From contig CM069457.1 in NCBI GenBank assembly GCA_035610835.1, forward strand, positions 35,862,553 to 35,926,552: a DNA stretch of 64,000 nucleotides, given 5' to 3'. Below the pieces are notes generated by a model, which ran no database searches, had not been told where the DNA came from, and saw only the letters and a list, made by a program, of their open reading frames with translations. This DNA comes from Ophiura sarsii (lineage: Eukaryota; Echinodermata; Ophiuroidea; Amphilepidida; Ophiuridae). The position numbers and the translations under genes are program-made. Each line of letters starts with the position of its first letter. Positions within the stretch are counted from its first letter, which is position 1. Positions 17,918 to 30,681 of this stretch are shown here, in pieces.

Positions 17918-19632
17918 ACTTTTGCTTTTAGAGAAAAATCATACGTACTAGGTTACTGACAATTCATTTAAGTGGCCATTTTAGAATGTTAACGTCATAT
18001 TTTAACGGGACTATATTTGTAACATCAGACAATGGTACGCTTCCAATACTTTTCATGAGTGCTTTTTTACGTTACTTTGCGAGTGAACTGCAGCGCCGCG
18101 GGAGCAGGAAATCCCAGTTGATCGATACATAATTTTTTCCTACGTTGCATCTTGTTGTCGTACACGTAAAATGAATCAGTCAGTCACGAGTGTATTGTTT
18201 ATAAGAGATGCACAAGTTTTATTCAAAGATTGTGCAAAATATGGGTCTTTGAGTGAGAGCATGTCGACATGTTCAACATCGGGTGTCTTTACGTGATAAA
18301 TTTGCACACAAAAAAAAAAATCCAAATTGGGTCTTTGGATCATTGGTCATTTGTAGGTTTTTGAGTGACAGTTATTTAAACATTAAAATAATGGAGTCTT
18401 TAGATGACATTCGTTGGATCATTGGTTGAGAGCGAGTCTAAAAGGAGGTGATCTTTACAACCATGCATATGAGATTCTCCTGCCCCCCTCACCCCCACCC
18501 CCAGGATTGGCAACGTTCTGAATCTTCTGCGGGGAATAAACACCCTAGATTGAACCTTTTGAATAAAGTAAACACTATGTCCTACTTGTCCCAGATTCCG
18601 AGACTGTATACTAATGAAATAGACTCGTAAAAGAGAAAACCCATGAAAGAGATATATTGGAAAAGAAATATTTCAATAGATGTTTGGATGTATCAACCCT
18701 CGATGGCGACTGAAAAAAACATGTTCTACGGACAAATGGACCTATCTTTTTATAAAGGGGTTACACAAATTTCGAGAAAAAAAATCAGAACAATAAAAAA
18801 AATGCAATTTGTAAGAAATAAATCAAAAATATTCGATATGTTTCAAAAATGTCCCTATCATTTTCTCAAACATTTTTTTTCTTCTTCATTTGTGATGCGA
18901 TCTGTGAAAACCCGCCACATGGTGGCATTTTTCATATTGGAGATATTTATATCATGAGAAAGCTAAAACTGTGCTGATTACAGAACTGCTTTGATCATTT
19001 TTCTACGATCACTACAAAAAAAGTTATGAGTGAATGATGATTGTGATGTCATCAAAAGCTACAAAACAAGAAATCATGAAAACAGGCTAAAAGAGATACA
19101 TCATTCAATATAATAACATTATAAGGTTAATAATAAAAGTGACTTAAGTAAGTTTTTGAAGGTGAAATTTCAGGAAAGATGATAACGCAAAGTATTGGAC
19201 ACTAATTTTCTTTTAAAAAATCTAAAAAAAAGAAAAACATTTATTATTTTTTTATTTTTTTATTATTTTTATTTTACCCATAATCCCTAGTTCACATTTT
19301 GCGACATCCGACGGGTTTTCACAGATCGCATCACATTTTTCTTTTTAATTCGAAATAATTAGTCGGTTGGGCCCGTAGAACAGGGTTTTCATTCGTGGCC
19401 TAATAAAGTAATCTTCTCTGAATTGTGCAATGATAGTATCTGTATGATCGGCTAATGTACTTTCTAATTCTTACAACGATGAATTATAGAGATACTTATC
19501 ATCATGTTTACCTCTCGGTTGTGTATTTTACTTGTACAATTTCCTACTGAATCCTTTCCCTCGGGGGTGGGTACTCACATGTATACGAATATGGAAGGCT
19601 ATTAAGACCGTTTTCAGCTTTCCTCCCCCTAA

Positions 19633-19997
19633 TTAAAGGTGTATGATCCGATCACTTTTTTTGGCTATGATTTATTTTCTTCACATCATGGTATTTTGAT
19701 ATCAGAAGAATCCCCATATTTTTCTCATTATGTCTGAAAAATCTTAGGGGCCAGAAATGTTCCATTTAGAAATTGTAGGCTTAAATGCGGTGAATTACTG
19801 CCAAAGTTGGTTAACCACCAGCCAGTTTGTGTACTACTCAATAGGCAAAAGTATTGTGACCTTATGCTTCTAAAATTAGAACCATTGGAGTTATGCAACT
19901 CAAACTTTGGATTGTGACAATTTTAAGGATGACCTTTCATGTCAAATAGAAACATCAAGTTGAAAATCGGGCCAGCAATCAGAACATCTACCTTTAA
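19633..19997 (-). mobile_element. TTAAAGGT-type MITE, copy in unit 1 (right), with clean empty site in unit 2
   Basis: Inverted copy of 17358-17713, from TTAAAGGTGTATGATCCGAT to ATCAGAACATCTACCTTTAA. Flanks read ctaa-TTAA-element-TTAA-gttatctta, while unit 2 reads ctaaTTAAgctatctta at 31621-31635, a precise empty site. This shows a 4-bp TTAA target duplication, typical of the piggyBac superfamily. Confidence 0.9.
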
Positions 19998-20419
19998 GTT
20001 ATCTTATTATGTATGTGTGTACAGTATGTATCCATAAAAGGCTCTCTCCTTCATCTGAAGGCCATGAACGTTGTACTGATAATATATGATGATCTGAGAC
20101 GGGTTATAAGCTACAAATGGCCAGAAACCGTACAGAATTTACCACGAATTTTTCTTGGCCTTATACATAAACTGAGATCCCTTCCTCTCTGTATCAATCA
20201 TTCACATTATGGATACAACGCAGTAGACACTCAATTAGGGATTTCTACTATATGACTCCCTACTAAAGCCCTAGCTTCAAAAGCTGTTTGGTCTTATTGT
20301 AATTATTTATAATAGTATATTGCATTTTGGGGATAGGTAGGTAAAGCCGACATTACACGTTACATATAATGTACAATGACTTTTCAGATACAAATTCAAT
20401 TTACACGAAAAGCGCCATT

Positions 20420-20649
20420 TTAACACTTTCCACGCGACAGGCGTCTGCAGACAATATTCGTCAAAATTTTTGAATTCAATAACCATATTTGGAATCACCA
20501 TAAGAAATGCATTAAAATACAAACATGCCTTGTACAAACATGCCTTGTATTTAGTGCAGTAATCCTTGATATAGAACTTGAAAGTTGTGAAAGGTTTCTG
20601 AACATTCTCTTTTGGTATTTGATACAACCAATAGCCCCGTGGAAAGTGA
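20420..20649 (+). mobile_element. CACTTTCCACGCGGC-family MITE (copy 4, unit 1)
   Basis: Begins TTAACACTTTCCACGCGAC, then GGCGTCTGCAGAC; ends AGCCCCGTGGAAAGTG with a degraded terminus (GAAGAATTTAA instead of TTAA). The paralogue is at 35428-35669, so it predates the segmental duplication. Confidence 0.8.
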
Positions 20650-21744
20650 AGAATTTAATCACGCAAAAAAATCAATTCTACTCACTCCAACTGAAGACTT
20701 ATCAATATAAGTGCTCGGGCAAATGCATTCTGATCTCCGAAGTATGAAGCTAGACTGGGTCCTCACGTCCCTCTATATGGCCGTCATATTTTTAAAATGG
20801 CGGACTAAATTGAGGAGGGCCCTGCGTAAATACTGAAGACGGTAGGGATTCAGTCTGGTATGAAACTAGGGTCATTGAAAATATAGATTCATCATATCTG
20901 ATAGCTGTATCCAATGTTTTGAGAACAAGCTATTTTTCGTTTAAAAACTTCTGAATTTTAAAGCAAAAACAATAATTACGTAAAAAAAGTATTATTTGGG
21001 GTTAGTTCGTAAATCTTAAGAATCTCGTTTCCAGCAGCCTGGAGATGAAAGGAACTGACAATTTGGAACCCGGTAGTATATTTTAACAGAATAAATCGTA
21101 TTGGAAACTTGAAACTAATGCTTAGCACCAGGCTGCCGAAAACGGGATTCAAATCTTAAATACAGGGCGGGTCAATAAAAGTGTCCCACGAGGAACATAA
21201 ATAAATAAAAAATACATGTCATGTTTCTTGTTCTAAAAAACAACCTGAACATACGTCTGATATTCATATATATTGTTGTTTGTTATAGATAATATGGATG
21301 AAAATATATGTTTCTGTTCAAAGGAATTAACTACTAACATTCAATAGGAAGATCATTATTGACGTTATTTATAATGTTTACTTTTTCGCTGACTGATGTT
21401 TCTAATAACAGATTTCTCCGCCAGTCTCCATATGAAAATTTATCAAAGCTGAATTTGACATGCCCAAGTAGATTTGCCATAATTTGACAACAAACACATT
21501 TGTTTAATTTTAAATTCTTACGGTGCATTAAAGATTGTTGTAGTCGTCAATCAATTGGCGACAACATTTTCATTCACTGATGCCCACAAAAATAACTCTT
21601 CTTATTAGCCAACGCTGAGCTATGTGAAGTAGAACTCACGAAAAACGTCGGTCTTATTTCATAAAGTATGAACATTTGATCAACGTATGCATTTTATTAA
21701 CCTTTATTTAAGAACGATGAAAACCTTAAGAGATAAGTATCCAT

Positions 21745-21771
21745 CCCCCCCCCCCCCCCCCCCCCCCCCCC
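21745..21771. repeat. 27-nt poly-C tract
   Basis: An uninterrupted C run immediately before the minisatellite. Such tracts recur through the window; exact length is likely unreliable in the assembly. Confidence 0.9.
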
Positions 21772-23440
21772 ATATATGAAAGTGAACATAGCATTGGTTC
21801 CCCATTTCCCGTGAAGGTAAACATAGCGTCGGTTTCCCATATCCCGTATAACCATGTATGAAAGTGAGCATAATTGGTTGCTTCACATATCCCATATTAC
21901 CATGTATGAAAGTTAATATAGCGTTGGTTTCCCATATCCCGTATTAGCGTAAATGAGATATAGCGTTGGTTTTCCATATCCCTTATTACGTGTATGAAAG
22001 TGAATATAGCGTTGATTTCCCATATCCCGCATTACCATGTATGAAAGTGAGCATAATTGGTTGCTTCACATATCCCATATTACCATGTATGAAAGTTAAT
22101 ATAGCGTTGGTTTCCCATATCCAGTATTAGCGTAAATGAGATATAGCGTTGGTTTTCCATATCCCTTATTACGTGTATGAAAGTTAATATAGCGTTGGTT
22201 TCCCATATCCCGTATTACCATGTATGAAAGTGAGCATAATTGGTTGCTTCACATATCCCATATTACCATGTATGAAAGTTAATATAGCGTTGGTTTCCCA
22301 TATCCCGTATTAGCGTAAATGAGATATAGCGTTGGTTTTCCATATCCCTTAGTACGTGTATGAAAGTTAATATAGCGTTGGTTTCCCATATCCCGTATTA
22401 CCATGTATGAAAGTGAGCATAATTGGTTGCTTCACATATCCCATATTACCATGTATGAAAGTTAATATAGCGTTGGTTTCCCATATCCCGTATTAGCGTA
22501 AATGAGATATAGCGTTGGTTTTCCATATCCCTTATTACGTGTATGAAAGTGAATATAGCGTTGATTTCCCATATCCCGCATTACCATGTATGAAAGTGAG
22601 CATAATTGGTTGCTTCACATATCCCATATTACCATGTATGAAAGTTAATATAGCGTTGGTTTCCCATATCCCGTATTAGCGTAAATGAGATATAGCGTTG
22701 GTTTTCCATATCCCTTATTACGTGTATGAAGTGAATATAGCGTTGATTTCCCATATCCCGCATTACCATGTATGAAAGTGAGCATAATTGGTTGCTTCAC
22801 ATATCCCATATTACCATGTATGAAAGTTAATATAGCGTTGGTTTCCCATATCCCGTATTAGCGTAAATGAGATATAGCGTTGGTTTTCCATATCCCTTAT
22901 TACGTGTATGAAGTGAATATAGCGTTGATTTCCCATATCCCATATTACCATGTATGAAAGTTAATATAGCGTTGGTTTCCCATATCCCGTATTAGCGTAA
23001 ATGAGATATAGCGTTGGTTTTCCATATCCCTTATTACGTGTATGAAAGTGAATATAGCGTTGATTTCCCATATCCGCATTACCATGTATGAAAGTGAGCA
23101 TAATTGGTTGCTTCACATATCCCATATTACCATGTATGAAAGTTAATATAGCGTTGGTTTCCCATATCCCGTGTTAGCGTAAATGAGATATAGCGTTGGT
23201 TTTCCATATCCCGTATTACCGTGTATGAAAGTGAATATAGCGTTGATTTCCCATATCCCGCATTACCATGTATGAAAGTGAGCATAGTGGTTACTTCACA
23301 TATCCTGTATTACCATGTATGAACAAGTGAACAAAGTGTTTGTTTCCCATATCCCGTATCCCCGTGTATGATAATGTAAATTATCATATCCCGTGTTCAC
23401 GTCTATGAAATCGAACATAACGTTGGTATCCTATGTCCCA
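21772..23440 (+). repeat. minisatellite with 183-bp higher-order repeat
   Basis: Built from four related 42-48-bp monomers, each opening with CATATCCC and mostly containing ATGTATGAAAGT and ATAGCGTTGGTTTC. A landmark GAGCATAATTGGTTGCTTCA recurs at about 21866, 22049, 22232, 22415, 22598, 22780 and 23096, that is every 183 (once 182) bp, then a 316-bp step where a block lacking this monomer has been added or lost. Ends are more divergent monomers. Not CRISPR: no unique spacers. Confidence 0.92.
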
Positions 23441-23599
23441 CGAGAATACTAACGAGTTAGTTACTATAACAGTCGTCAGAATAACATGCTCACTGTTCCT
23501 CGAAGATTTCTAGACAGCCGCGCTATCAACAATGAGTCAGACGAGCCTCAGGAAGAACGGTGATTGGTGTTTGTTTTTTATTTAGCCGATTTTATTCAA

Positions 23600-24053
23600 A
23601 ACTAGCGGGAACCCACGCTTCGCGCGGGCCCGCTAGTAGTGAACCCACCCCCCCCCCCCCCCCCAGCGGTTTGTAGGGGGTGGTCTTTTTTTGGTACGCA
23701 GTCCCAAAATATCATGTATCATCATTTTGTATGCCCCCCTCCCCACCCCGCTCCACGAACGTGATTGTTATGACCACTCCCATGCTCAGGCCTATCTAGT
23801 AATGGTTAGATTCGGAATATTTGGGGGAAAGTTGATGCGGAAGGGATTAAAAATAAGGGTAGACAAATGTAGAAAAAAATAAAAATACAGATTTTTGGAC
23901 TAACATTTAGTTTTGACCACCCCCCCCCCCCCCCCCATGACAATGGTTTTGATTTCATGACCCCCCCCCTATTTTCCGTGTAAAAATACGACACCTCCAA
24001 TGATATTTGACCTCCGACCCTGGTACTCTTACCGAAAAAAATGACAGCCCCCT
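23600..24053. mobile_element. G/C-homopolymer-rich element fragment next to a short palindrome
   Basis: At 23600-23638 ACTAGCGGG and CCCGCTAGT flank a CG-rich core (CACGCTTCGCGCGGG), forming a hairpin. Downstream are poly-C runs, and the segment ends with CCGAAAAAAATGACAGCCCC then CTAA, matching the right terminus of the MITE at 15512-15902. Probably two decayed elements side by side. Absent from unit 2. Confidence 0.45.
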
Positions 24054-24059
24054 AAAATA

Positions 24060-25019
24060 TGATCCATAACATACCATGTGCCATTAATAATCAAGGTATA
24101 TTGATCATGGTGGTAGCAATACAGCGTTAAATACGGAACAAATAATGACACCAACAATTACGGTGCCGCCTCCGGAGATGGCATGTTGAGCCGAAGTCCA
24201 GGTAGCCTGGTGATCGGGCATCTCACTTACTAGGCTGGCGTTGCGCTCTCAACGCGGTGGGGCTCAATAACCAGTACATGTACCCATTTGGGATGGGGTG
24301 TATAGCAATAAAGCTATAACATGATAACGGGGGAGGACTACGGGACAAATAATGACAAAATGATGTGGCGGATGTCCAGGTGAGCGTGCATAATAAATTA
24401 ATAATGCAAGGGGTCGCGCTCCCCAATAATAACTTTTCGAGGTCGATGTTGTGTACTTCCATAATTGCGGTGCGGTTAAGCAACTTTAGGCCTATGCCTC
24501 CTTATTTATGTGTTGTGACGTGGTTTTAGGGGAAATACTCGCATGGCGGAGAGGGGATCAAAACACACAGAATGAATATAACGGATATAGCTTCCAAGTT
24601 ATTTATATATACATTTTATTAATTCATCATAAATAGTTCACTTACTCATATTATAACGAACACAGCACCCAGCATCTAGACTATCCTAAAGAAATGACAT
24701 GACACGCATCAATCGTGAGCTTCTGTAATTCAGAGCTCACTATTCCTGTTGTGTGAATTGAAAACTATATGGCCTAAACTTATCATGAGGTGTTGTCAGC
24801 GTGGCACGAAGACTTGAATTGGTCAGAGATATTGGCGCGTAGACTGAATGGGATTTACGCTGGTTCCCTGCGCTTATGGTCTTCCACACACACGGCCCGA
24901 CACTAACCATAGGCGCAGGCGGGTGCTGTTTGTTTCGATACGTTGATTGGCTAATCAGAAATGACGTATTTCTGGGGTCAATGAAAACGTACCAAAACGT
25001 ACTTGAGATACATGTACGT
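24060..25019. other. unit-1-specific DNA, no gene seen
   Basis: Moderately GC-rich segment 24130-24480 with paired motifs (GGACAAATAATGACA near 24340, and GGAACAAATAATGACACC near 24135), then AT-rich DNA to the gap. No ORF or splice pattern supports a gene. Confidence 0.4.
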
Positions 25020-25119
25020 NNNNNNNNNNNNNNNNNNNNNNNNNNNNNNNNNNNNNNNNNNNNNNNNNNNNNNNNNNNNNNNNNNNNNNNNNNNNNNNNN
25101 NNNNNNNNNNNNNNNNNNN
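25020..25119. other. assembly gap (100 N)
   Basis: Exactly 100 N, the usual placeholder for a gap of unknown size. Lies in unit-1-specific sequence; distances across it are not reliable. Confidence 0.99.
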
Positions 25120-25907
25120 CGCAAAATCCTCGTTCAGTGTGTTTCGGGAATTCAGGAGAAACATCGTGGAGTTATGTTTTGTTTTTTGGTCATGCATGAA
25201 AATCATGCACATACTTTCAGCATTAAATTTGACTGCCCCCTCCCCCACCCCTTCCCCGATAAAAAACAGTGAAATAATTTGTTGACAAGTTCCCAATGGA
25301 TTTTTCCGTTAAAATATCTGTTAAGAACTCTTTCGGAATTATCCAAGGACAACGCAAATCGCTTAACACTGCGTAACTGGATTCTAAGAATTGTCGATCG
25401 TCACAAATAGTTTGAGAGACCAGAAAAAAATGTATCGAATTATTTATCTCCCGTCCACAATTGATCCAAGTATTCTGTCATATGTGTAAATAGTTTGTAA
25501 CTAGAAACTCACCCACCTTGCACTTAAGTACAAATGAATCATAATCGTTGAATCATTCCCGGTTATTGCAAGTCGTGTCAGATCACATTCTACCCAACAT
25601 CTAATTCCCATATTACGAGCCAATGAATAGTCTAGTCCGATGATCAATTTTTAATATGGATTCTGATACCTCTGTCATCTCAGTTTTCCTGGTACAATCT
25701 TGGAATCGAAAGCTGGATAAAGCGTACAGTACTACGGTCCTAGGCATATGCATCATTTACATAGTACAAAACACAAAACAGTATCTCGTTTAAATACGTG
25801 ATGGACTTTATTCCGTCAAACACGTGCATTCATAACATGGACCTACAGTAAACGTCCCTTAGAGTTCGAAAACACACAGTTGAGACATCAGCATCCACCC
25901 TGAATGA

Positions 25908-26147
25908 TTAACCCTTTCCACGTGGCAGTCGTCTGCAGACGACATTTCCAAAACTTCACAAAATGTTTCAAAAATGTCAACATTATGATTTTCTTCACCA
26001 TATTTGGAATCACCATGAGATATGCATTGAAAAAAGTACAAACATACCTGTTCAGTACTATTTCCGATAGACTTTGAAAGTTGGGAAAGGTTTTTGAAAA
26101 ATCTGTTTTGAATATGGTAAAAGTAATAGCCGCGTGGAAAGTGTTAA
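25908..26147 (+). mobile_element. CACTTTCCACGCGGC-family MITE (copy 5, unit 1)
   Basis: TTAACCCTTTCCACGTGGC, then GTCGTCTGCAGACGAC; ends GCCGCGTGGAAAGTGTTAA. Bounded by TTAA. Paralogous to 38091-38344. It lies 48 bp upstream of the exon-like segment at 26195. Confidence 0.85.
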
Positions 26148-26194
26148 GGTTTTTGTTTACAACTAACCGATGTCAATAATCATATTCGCTACAG

Positions 26195-26426
26195 AGTGAC
26201 CCGCAAAATTGTTACAATGAAATCTGCAAACCGCGCACTCAGATGGTTAAAAAATGCTCATATTTTTGTCCGCACTATGCAGGACAAAAATAAAACCTCG
26301 GCAGATAACTTCTTAACATCGAGCGAAGTCGAAACTTGGCGGGAAATCGAAATCTATCACAGTCCGAAAATCACTTACGTTTATATTGAACCATTATTCG
26401 ATGATGGCCCAACTTTTCTTGCAATG
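26195..26426 (+). CDS. exon-like open segment, unrecognised protein (unit 1)
   Basis: Bounded by an acceptor (ATTCGCTACAG) and a donor (ATG followed by GTAGGT). It is open for 77 codons with one leading base, giving a conserved-looking charged sequence: RALRWLKNAHIFVRTMQDKN near the start and KITYVYIEPLFDDGPTFLAM at the end. It begins in phase 2 and ends in phase 0. I do not recognise the family. In unit 2 the matching sequence (38390-38470) aligns up to about ACTATGCA and then jumps to downstream intron sequence, so the paralogue is destroyed. The downstream flank (26455-26700) is similar to 51350-51640, suggesting the locus belongs to a dispersed family. It could be an exon of a real gene or of an unknown mobile element. 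Confidence 0.45.
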
Positions 26427-26454
26427 GTAGGTAAAAATAAATATTGTCAATCAT

Positions 26455-26720
26455 ATTGCTACACCTGACAAACTCTTTTGGGTAAAGCTTGAAACCATAG
26501 AACTATAAAAAGTTGCATGTTTTATAGCTGCCAGTTTGCTTTATATTCAAATTTTCCGCTTATTTAGAAAAAACAAGCAGCATTTATTGTAGGGCCATGT
26601 TCATTATTGATTTATTCCACACCTAGTTGGTTTGTATTAATGCAGCCATGCACGCAAAAAAAGAAGTGATTATGTTGAATAGTAACACATCAGCATCTTG
26701 ATGTTTTCCTATACGTGCAT
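26455..26720. repeat. dispersed segment following the 26195 exon
   Basis: Contains CATGTTTTATAGCTGCCA, GCAGC(A/C)TTTATTGTAGGGCC and ATGCAGCCATGCACGCAAAA. Related stretches occur at 38515-38640, 51350-51640 and, in part, 55025-55080. The first is explained by the segmental duplication; the other two are not. Confidence 0.65.
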
Positions 26721-27564
26721 TAAGTCCACAAATGCTTGGCACTGTCTCTCTCTAATGCCAAATCTGAAATTCGTATTGGTTTAACTCATAAATCACAGAG
26801 ATCCCTTTTAAAATTCTAAATATCACATGTCACAGTCAAAACTAGAACTAATTGTTCACCTTATAAACAGTCGGATAGCTGCAAATGGATTACAATTAAT
26901 TGCGTATTGTGTAATTGCGTATTCCACCAAATCACAATTGACTCATCAAATCTCTACTTAACTATTTTTTAGCATATAAGACAATTTGTTTTCACGGAAT
27001 TAGTTCATCAGATTGCATATAGAAGATAAAATAGAGATTATTTTGAGCAAATCCACGGGGCCGGGTTTGTTTTGCTAGCTGATTTATTGTCATGCCCGTC
27101 GGGTAACTTGCTTATACATTATGGCTTGATCCACGTACATGGCACGCGAGATAATACAGAAACCTCACTTCCGAAAAATATGGGTCGATCACCGGGGGAG
27201 GGGCGTAGGAGTTTTCCTATTAGCCTAACCAACCTACTTTTGACTTAATGACTTATCCTCATCTGAGACTAAAATACCTCAAGTCTCATGCTATCGTGCT
27301 TGTCAGATATTCTTCATAAATAACGCACCGTGTTCAAGTCAATTCTATGTAAATATTTGAATGTAGATAAACAGACTTATCATACACGGAATAACAATAA
27401 CAACCAAAGATAGACGCCTAAGTAAATACAAAATTCGGTGACAAAACCTCAAACTGTTTATATAAATATGGGGAGTCTTGAGCCACACTTTTTTTAATAA
27501 GAAAGGCAAGGACTTTTTCCCCCGCTATCACACACCTGGGACCGGGGGCCCTACAGAGAGGGTT

Positions 27565-29378
27565 TTTTTATATATTTTTTATTCAATTCAAGGTTTAATA
27601 AACATATCATTATCGCAGCAAAATGCTGAATTACAACAATATTTACAATATGTAATATAATAGAACAATAGAAACAATATAATTCATAGATATAACTAAG
27701 CATGCATAACACAACAACCCACCCTGAACTATAATGTTTGATTTAAGAGTTTGACCATGTATGGAATTGAGCTTCGTGCGTAACGCATGGTACGTGTTTT
27801 AGGAACAGTTAAGTTGCGAGTACTACGGAGAGTCATATGCACTTGTTCACTTCTAGATCTTGGTAACCAACCACGGAACTCATTTGATTTTAAAATGGAT
27901 TGAGCAAAGTTTAAGCAAATTTGGTCTCTACGGTTCCTGAGTTCTGGAATAGCACATGTTATTAAAGCATCCTGACACGCCCTCTTCTGAATACGCTCTA
28001 AATCATAGTGGAGATTTTCTGTCAGACCAGGATGCCATACTGGTAGATCATACTCAAAACAAACCAACATAGATTGTCACCAGGTCTTTAACACTTAGCC
28101 CATGCCGTTTTAGGATGTTAAGCATAAATAGCCGTCCACTTGCACGTTTCGTAATGTCACCAATGTAGGTGTTCCATTTCAGATCTTTAGCAATTTTACG
28201 CCCAGAATCTTCACCATGTCAGTGCATTGAAGGTTATGATCATACAAACGGAGGGGAGTAAGTATCGGTGGATCCATCGCAAAGGTGACATCCATAAACA
28301 TGCATTTGGTCGGGTTTAAATTCATATGATTCTCTGTAGCCCATTGTTCAAATTTATCTAGATCATTGAATGGTGGAAATTTGTTTTACAAACACATTTT
28401 CTACAATAGTTAAATCATCAACATATTTCAAAGAGAGTTTATTTGGCTCCTCCACTCTGGCAGCATCATTTGCTAAGGCCATAAAGATTGTTGGACCATT
28501 CAACGTGCCCTGTGGGACCCCCACCTGAGAGTTCACTCCAGTCAGACAAAGTGTTATGGTATCTGACACACTGGGACTCGGTTAGATAAGAAACTACATA
28601 TCCAGGGGTATAACCCCTGGTCTGGCTCCCATTTTGAGCAGCTTGGGGATTGCTATATTATGGTCAACCCTATCAAAAGCCTTGTGAAGTCAGTTATTAT
28701 GATACGTGATATTGACTTTGGTTGTCAGCATGTTTTAAGATGTTATCAACAAGCTTTACTAAATAGTGCGAGGTAGACCCTTCCTTTGCGATTCCCAAAC
28801 TGCCCATCATATATCACAGAATCAATGTCATTAATCAGCCAGTATGTGTTGAAGGATTCAGCAACCTTTGCAAAATGATCTGTCAATGAAACAGGTCTAA
28901 AGTTGATTCCATGTAGGTGGGCTAGACTTAGGAATGGGGACCACAATTGCACGCCTCCATTGTGGTGGAAACCAAACCTTCTTGAAAGGATGCATTCAAG
29001 ATGTTTGTCAGAGGTTTACTGAGCTCATAAGGGAATTCCCTGATTAATTTTGCGGGAATACCATCTGGACCCCCTGCCTTTTCCCTACCAATTTTACCAA
29101 GTTTGGCACAGACATCCCAGGGATAGATTTTTCTGGTGCTGGTAAATAGGCAGGCAGAACTGAAATATCAAGAGCTTTAATATCTTTACCAATCGAGATA
29201 AAATGATCATTTACACTATTAGCCACGTCCGTGGTATTTGATGGATTAGTACCGGGCGGGTTTTTTATAATAGGTTGGGATTTATTGTTTGTTGTCATAA
29301 CTCTTATCTGACGATACCATTCGGCTGGGTTAGAGTTGTTATGCCTTTCCACTCTGTTTTTGTAGTAATTTCTCTTAT
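27565..29378 (-). pseudogene. truncated non-LTR retrotransposon (LINE) with reverse transcriptase remnants
   Basis: Reading the - strand from about 29355 to 27730, broken frames carry reverse-transcriptase motifs in order: RPVSLTDHFAKVAES, VIYDGQFGNRKG, GVPQGTLNGP, KYVDDLTIVE (the YVDD active-site box), NHMNLNPTKCM, then the thumb/C-terminal part DLERIQKRACQDALI and IPELRNRRDQICL. The arrangement fits the jockey/CR1/L2-like LINE groups. Several frameshifts and a missing 5' part, including the endonuclease, make it non-functional. It interrupts the sequence matching 17730-17765 of unit 1, so it inserted after the segmental duplication. The element's 3' end lies near the T-rich tract at 27560-27580. 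Confidence 0.85.
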
Positions 29379-29854
29379 TCAGAGCCGTCGGTATATCATG
29401 AGATCCAACATCATCAGCTGGTACTGATATATATATTTTGACGGATGAGTAGATATCGGTGTACCAATAAAACGATAAAACCTGTCATCCACGCAATCAA
29501 GGCAACGTTTATATTTGATTATTAAGATACCCTTTTACTTTTAGAGAAAAATCATACGTAGGTTACTGACAATTCATTTTAGTCGCCATTTTAGAATTTT
29601 GACGCATATTGAAGTTTGAAAGCTACTGTAAAACCACTTAAGTTCGCGAGGGATTTTATTTCGCAAATTTCGCGATGGATGGGGATTCTCAAAATCAAAT
29701 ACCCCTGAAACTGACAATTTTGCATTGCAAGTAATAGTACAATGCCCGCTATAAAATATCCGCGGAAGTACAGTTTGATTTATATCCCATTACAAGACAC
29801 CAATTACCAGGAAGGGAGCACTTCGGCACATTTTAACGAATTGGTGACCGGGGG

Positions 29855-30020
29855 GCGATTTTTTTTTTACTAGTAAACATTTGTATGGGCTCACATGTAA
29901 AATCAGTTAGAATTTTTTTAATTTTTTTTAAAAATCATTTATTCAGTGAGTTTTGCTTTATTCCGTATTAAAACGAAATAAATAAATTTTTCAAATGTTT
30001 ACTAGTAAAAAAAAAATCGC
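29855..30020. mobile_element. GCGATTTTTTTT-type foldback MITE (copy 1)
   Basis: Ends GCGATTTTTTTTTTACTAGT and ACTAGTAAAAAAAAAATCGC are inverted repeats; the interior shares TTATTCAGTGAGTTTTGCTT (in inverse orientation) with 33534-33685. Followed by a 26-nt poly-G run (30025-30050). Confidence 0.8.
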
Positions 30021-30614
30021 GACCGGGGGGGGGGGGGGGGGGGGGGGGGGTCACAATTTGAAATGGATACAGGTTTTAGGCCGGCACTTCGGAACCAGAG
30101 GCATTTGGTGAGAAAGAATGTGCACAACTATAAGTATTTGAGTGAAACCAAAACTTTATCATGAAATGAGGTTTGTGTGTGTTTATCTTTCCCAATTTGA
30201 CCCTAACCGAGTAAAATATCGACAGGATTTTGATAAAAAGTATCCTTTTTCTTTAAAATTGTCGATATAAACCCCTTTGAATAACGCGTGTGCGCGAGTA
30301 ACGCACGCATCCCATTAACCCGTCCCATCTGAAAGAAGCTTACGCTTTTTTGTGGTCATGCATGATGTTATAGCGTAATTGCCGACTGCAACCCCCTCCC
30401 CCCCCCCCCCACACACACACACCCCCGGATATTTATACATCAGACAATTGTACGCTTCCGATGTTTTTCATAAGTGCTTTTTTACTTTGCGTGTAAACTT
30501 CAGCGCCGCGGGAGGGGAAATCCCAGGTGATCAATAAATGATTTTTTTTCTCACGTTGCATCTCAAGGAAAATGAATCGGTCAAGAGTGTATTGTATTTT
30601 TTTTTTTTTTTTTT

Positions 30615-30681
30615 GTTCAGCGCACTGGGGTCTTGCGACGGAGTGCGCTTAATAAGCATGGTTTATTATTATTATTATTAA
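30615..30681. repeat. short snapback repeat with (ATT)n tail
   Basis: GCGCACTGGGG and GGAGTGCGCTT are near inverted, followed by AATAAGCATGGTTT and (ATT)5. Inserted in unit 2 relative to unit 1 (18205). Resembles the short AGCGCTT...TTATTATT repeats common in marine animals; a similar one is at 46117-46195. Confidence 0.5.

Larger units (their letters stand above)
16351..27151 (+). repeat. segmental duplication, unit 1 (10.8 kb)
   Basis: Head-to-tail duplicate of 27152-39430. Collinear anchors: 16351-16690 with 27152-27475; 17765-18000 with 29390-29610; 18000-19620 with 30425-31620; 20153-21740 with 35165-37200; the minisatellites 21772-23440 with 37200-37680; 23490-23575 with 37735-37800; 25890-27151 with 38070-39430. 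The junction is at 27151/27152, where the unit end GCACGCGAGA meets the unit start TAATACAGAAACC. Differences are mostly insertions and deletions of mobile elements. Unit-1-only DNA includes about 16690-17320 and 23590-25880. Confidence 0.85.

Noticed and set aside
21772..23440. Regularly spaced repeats resembling a CRISPR array
   Set aside because: Eukaryotic context, monomers adjoin each other without unique spacers, and the pattern is a nested higher-order tandem repeat.
24170..24290. tRNA-like segment (GTAGCCTGGTGATC ... GGGCTCAATAACC)
   Set aside because: B-box match is poor, no cloverleaf or 3' tail can be drawn, so I do not call it a tRNA or SINE.
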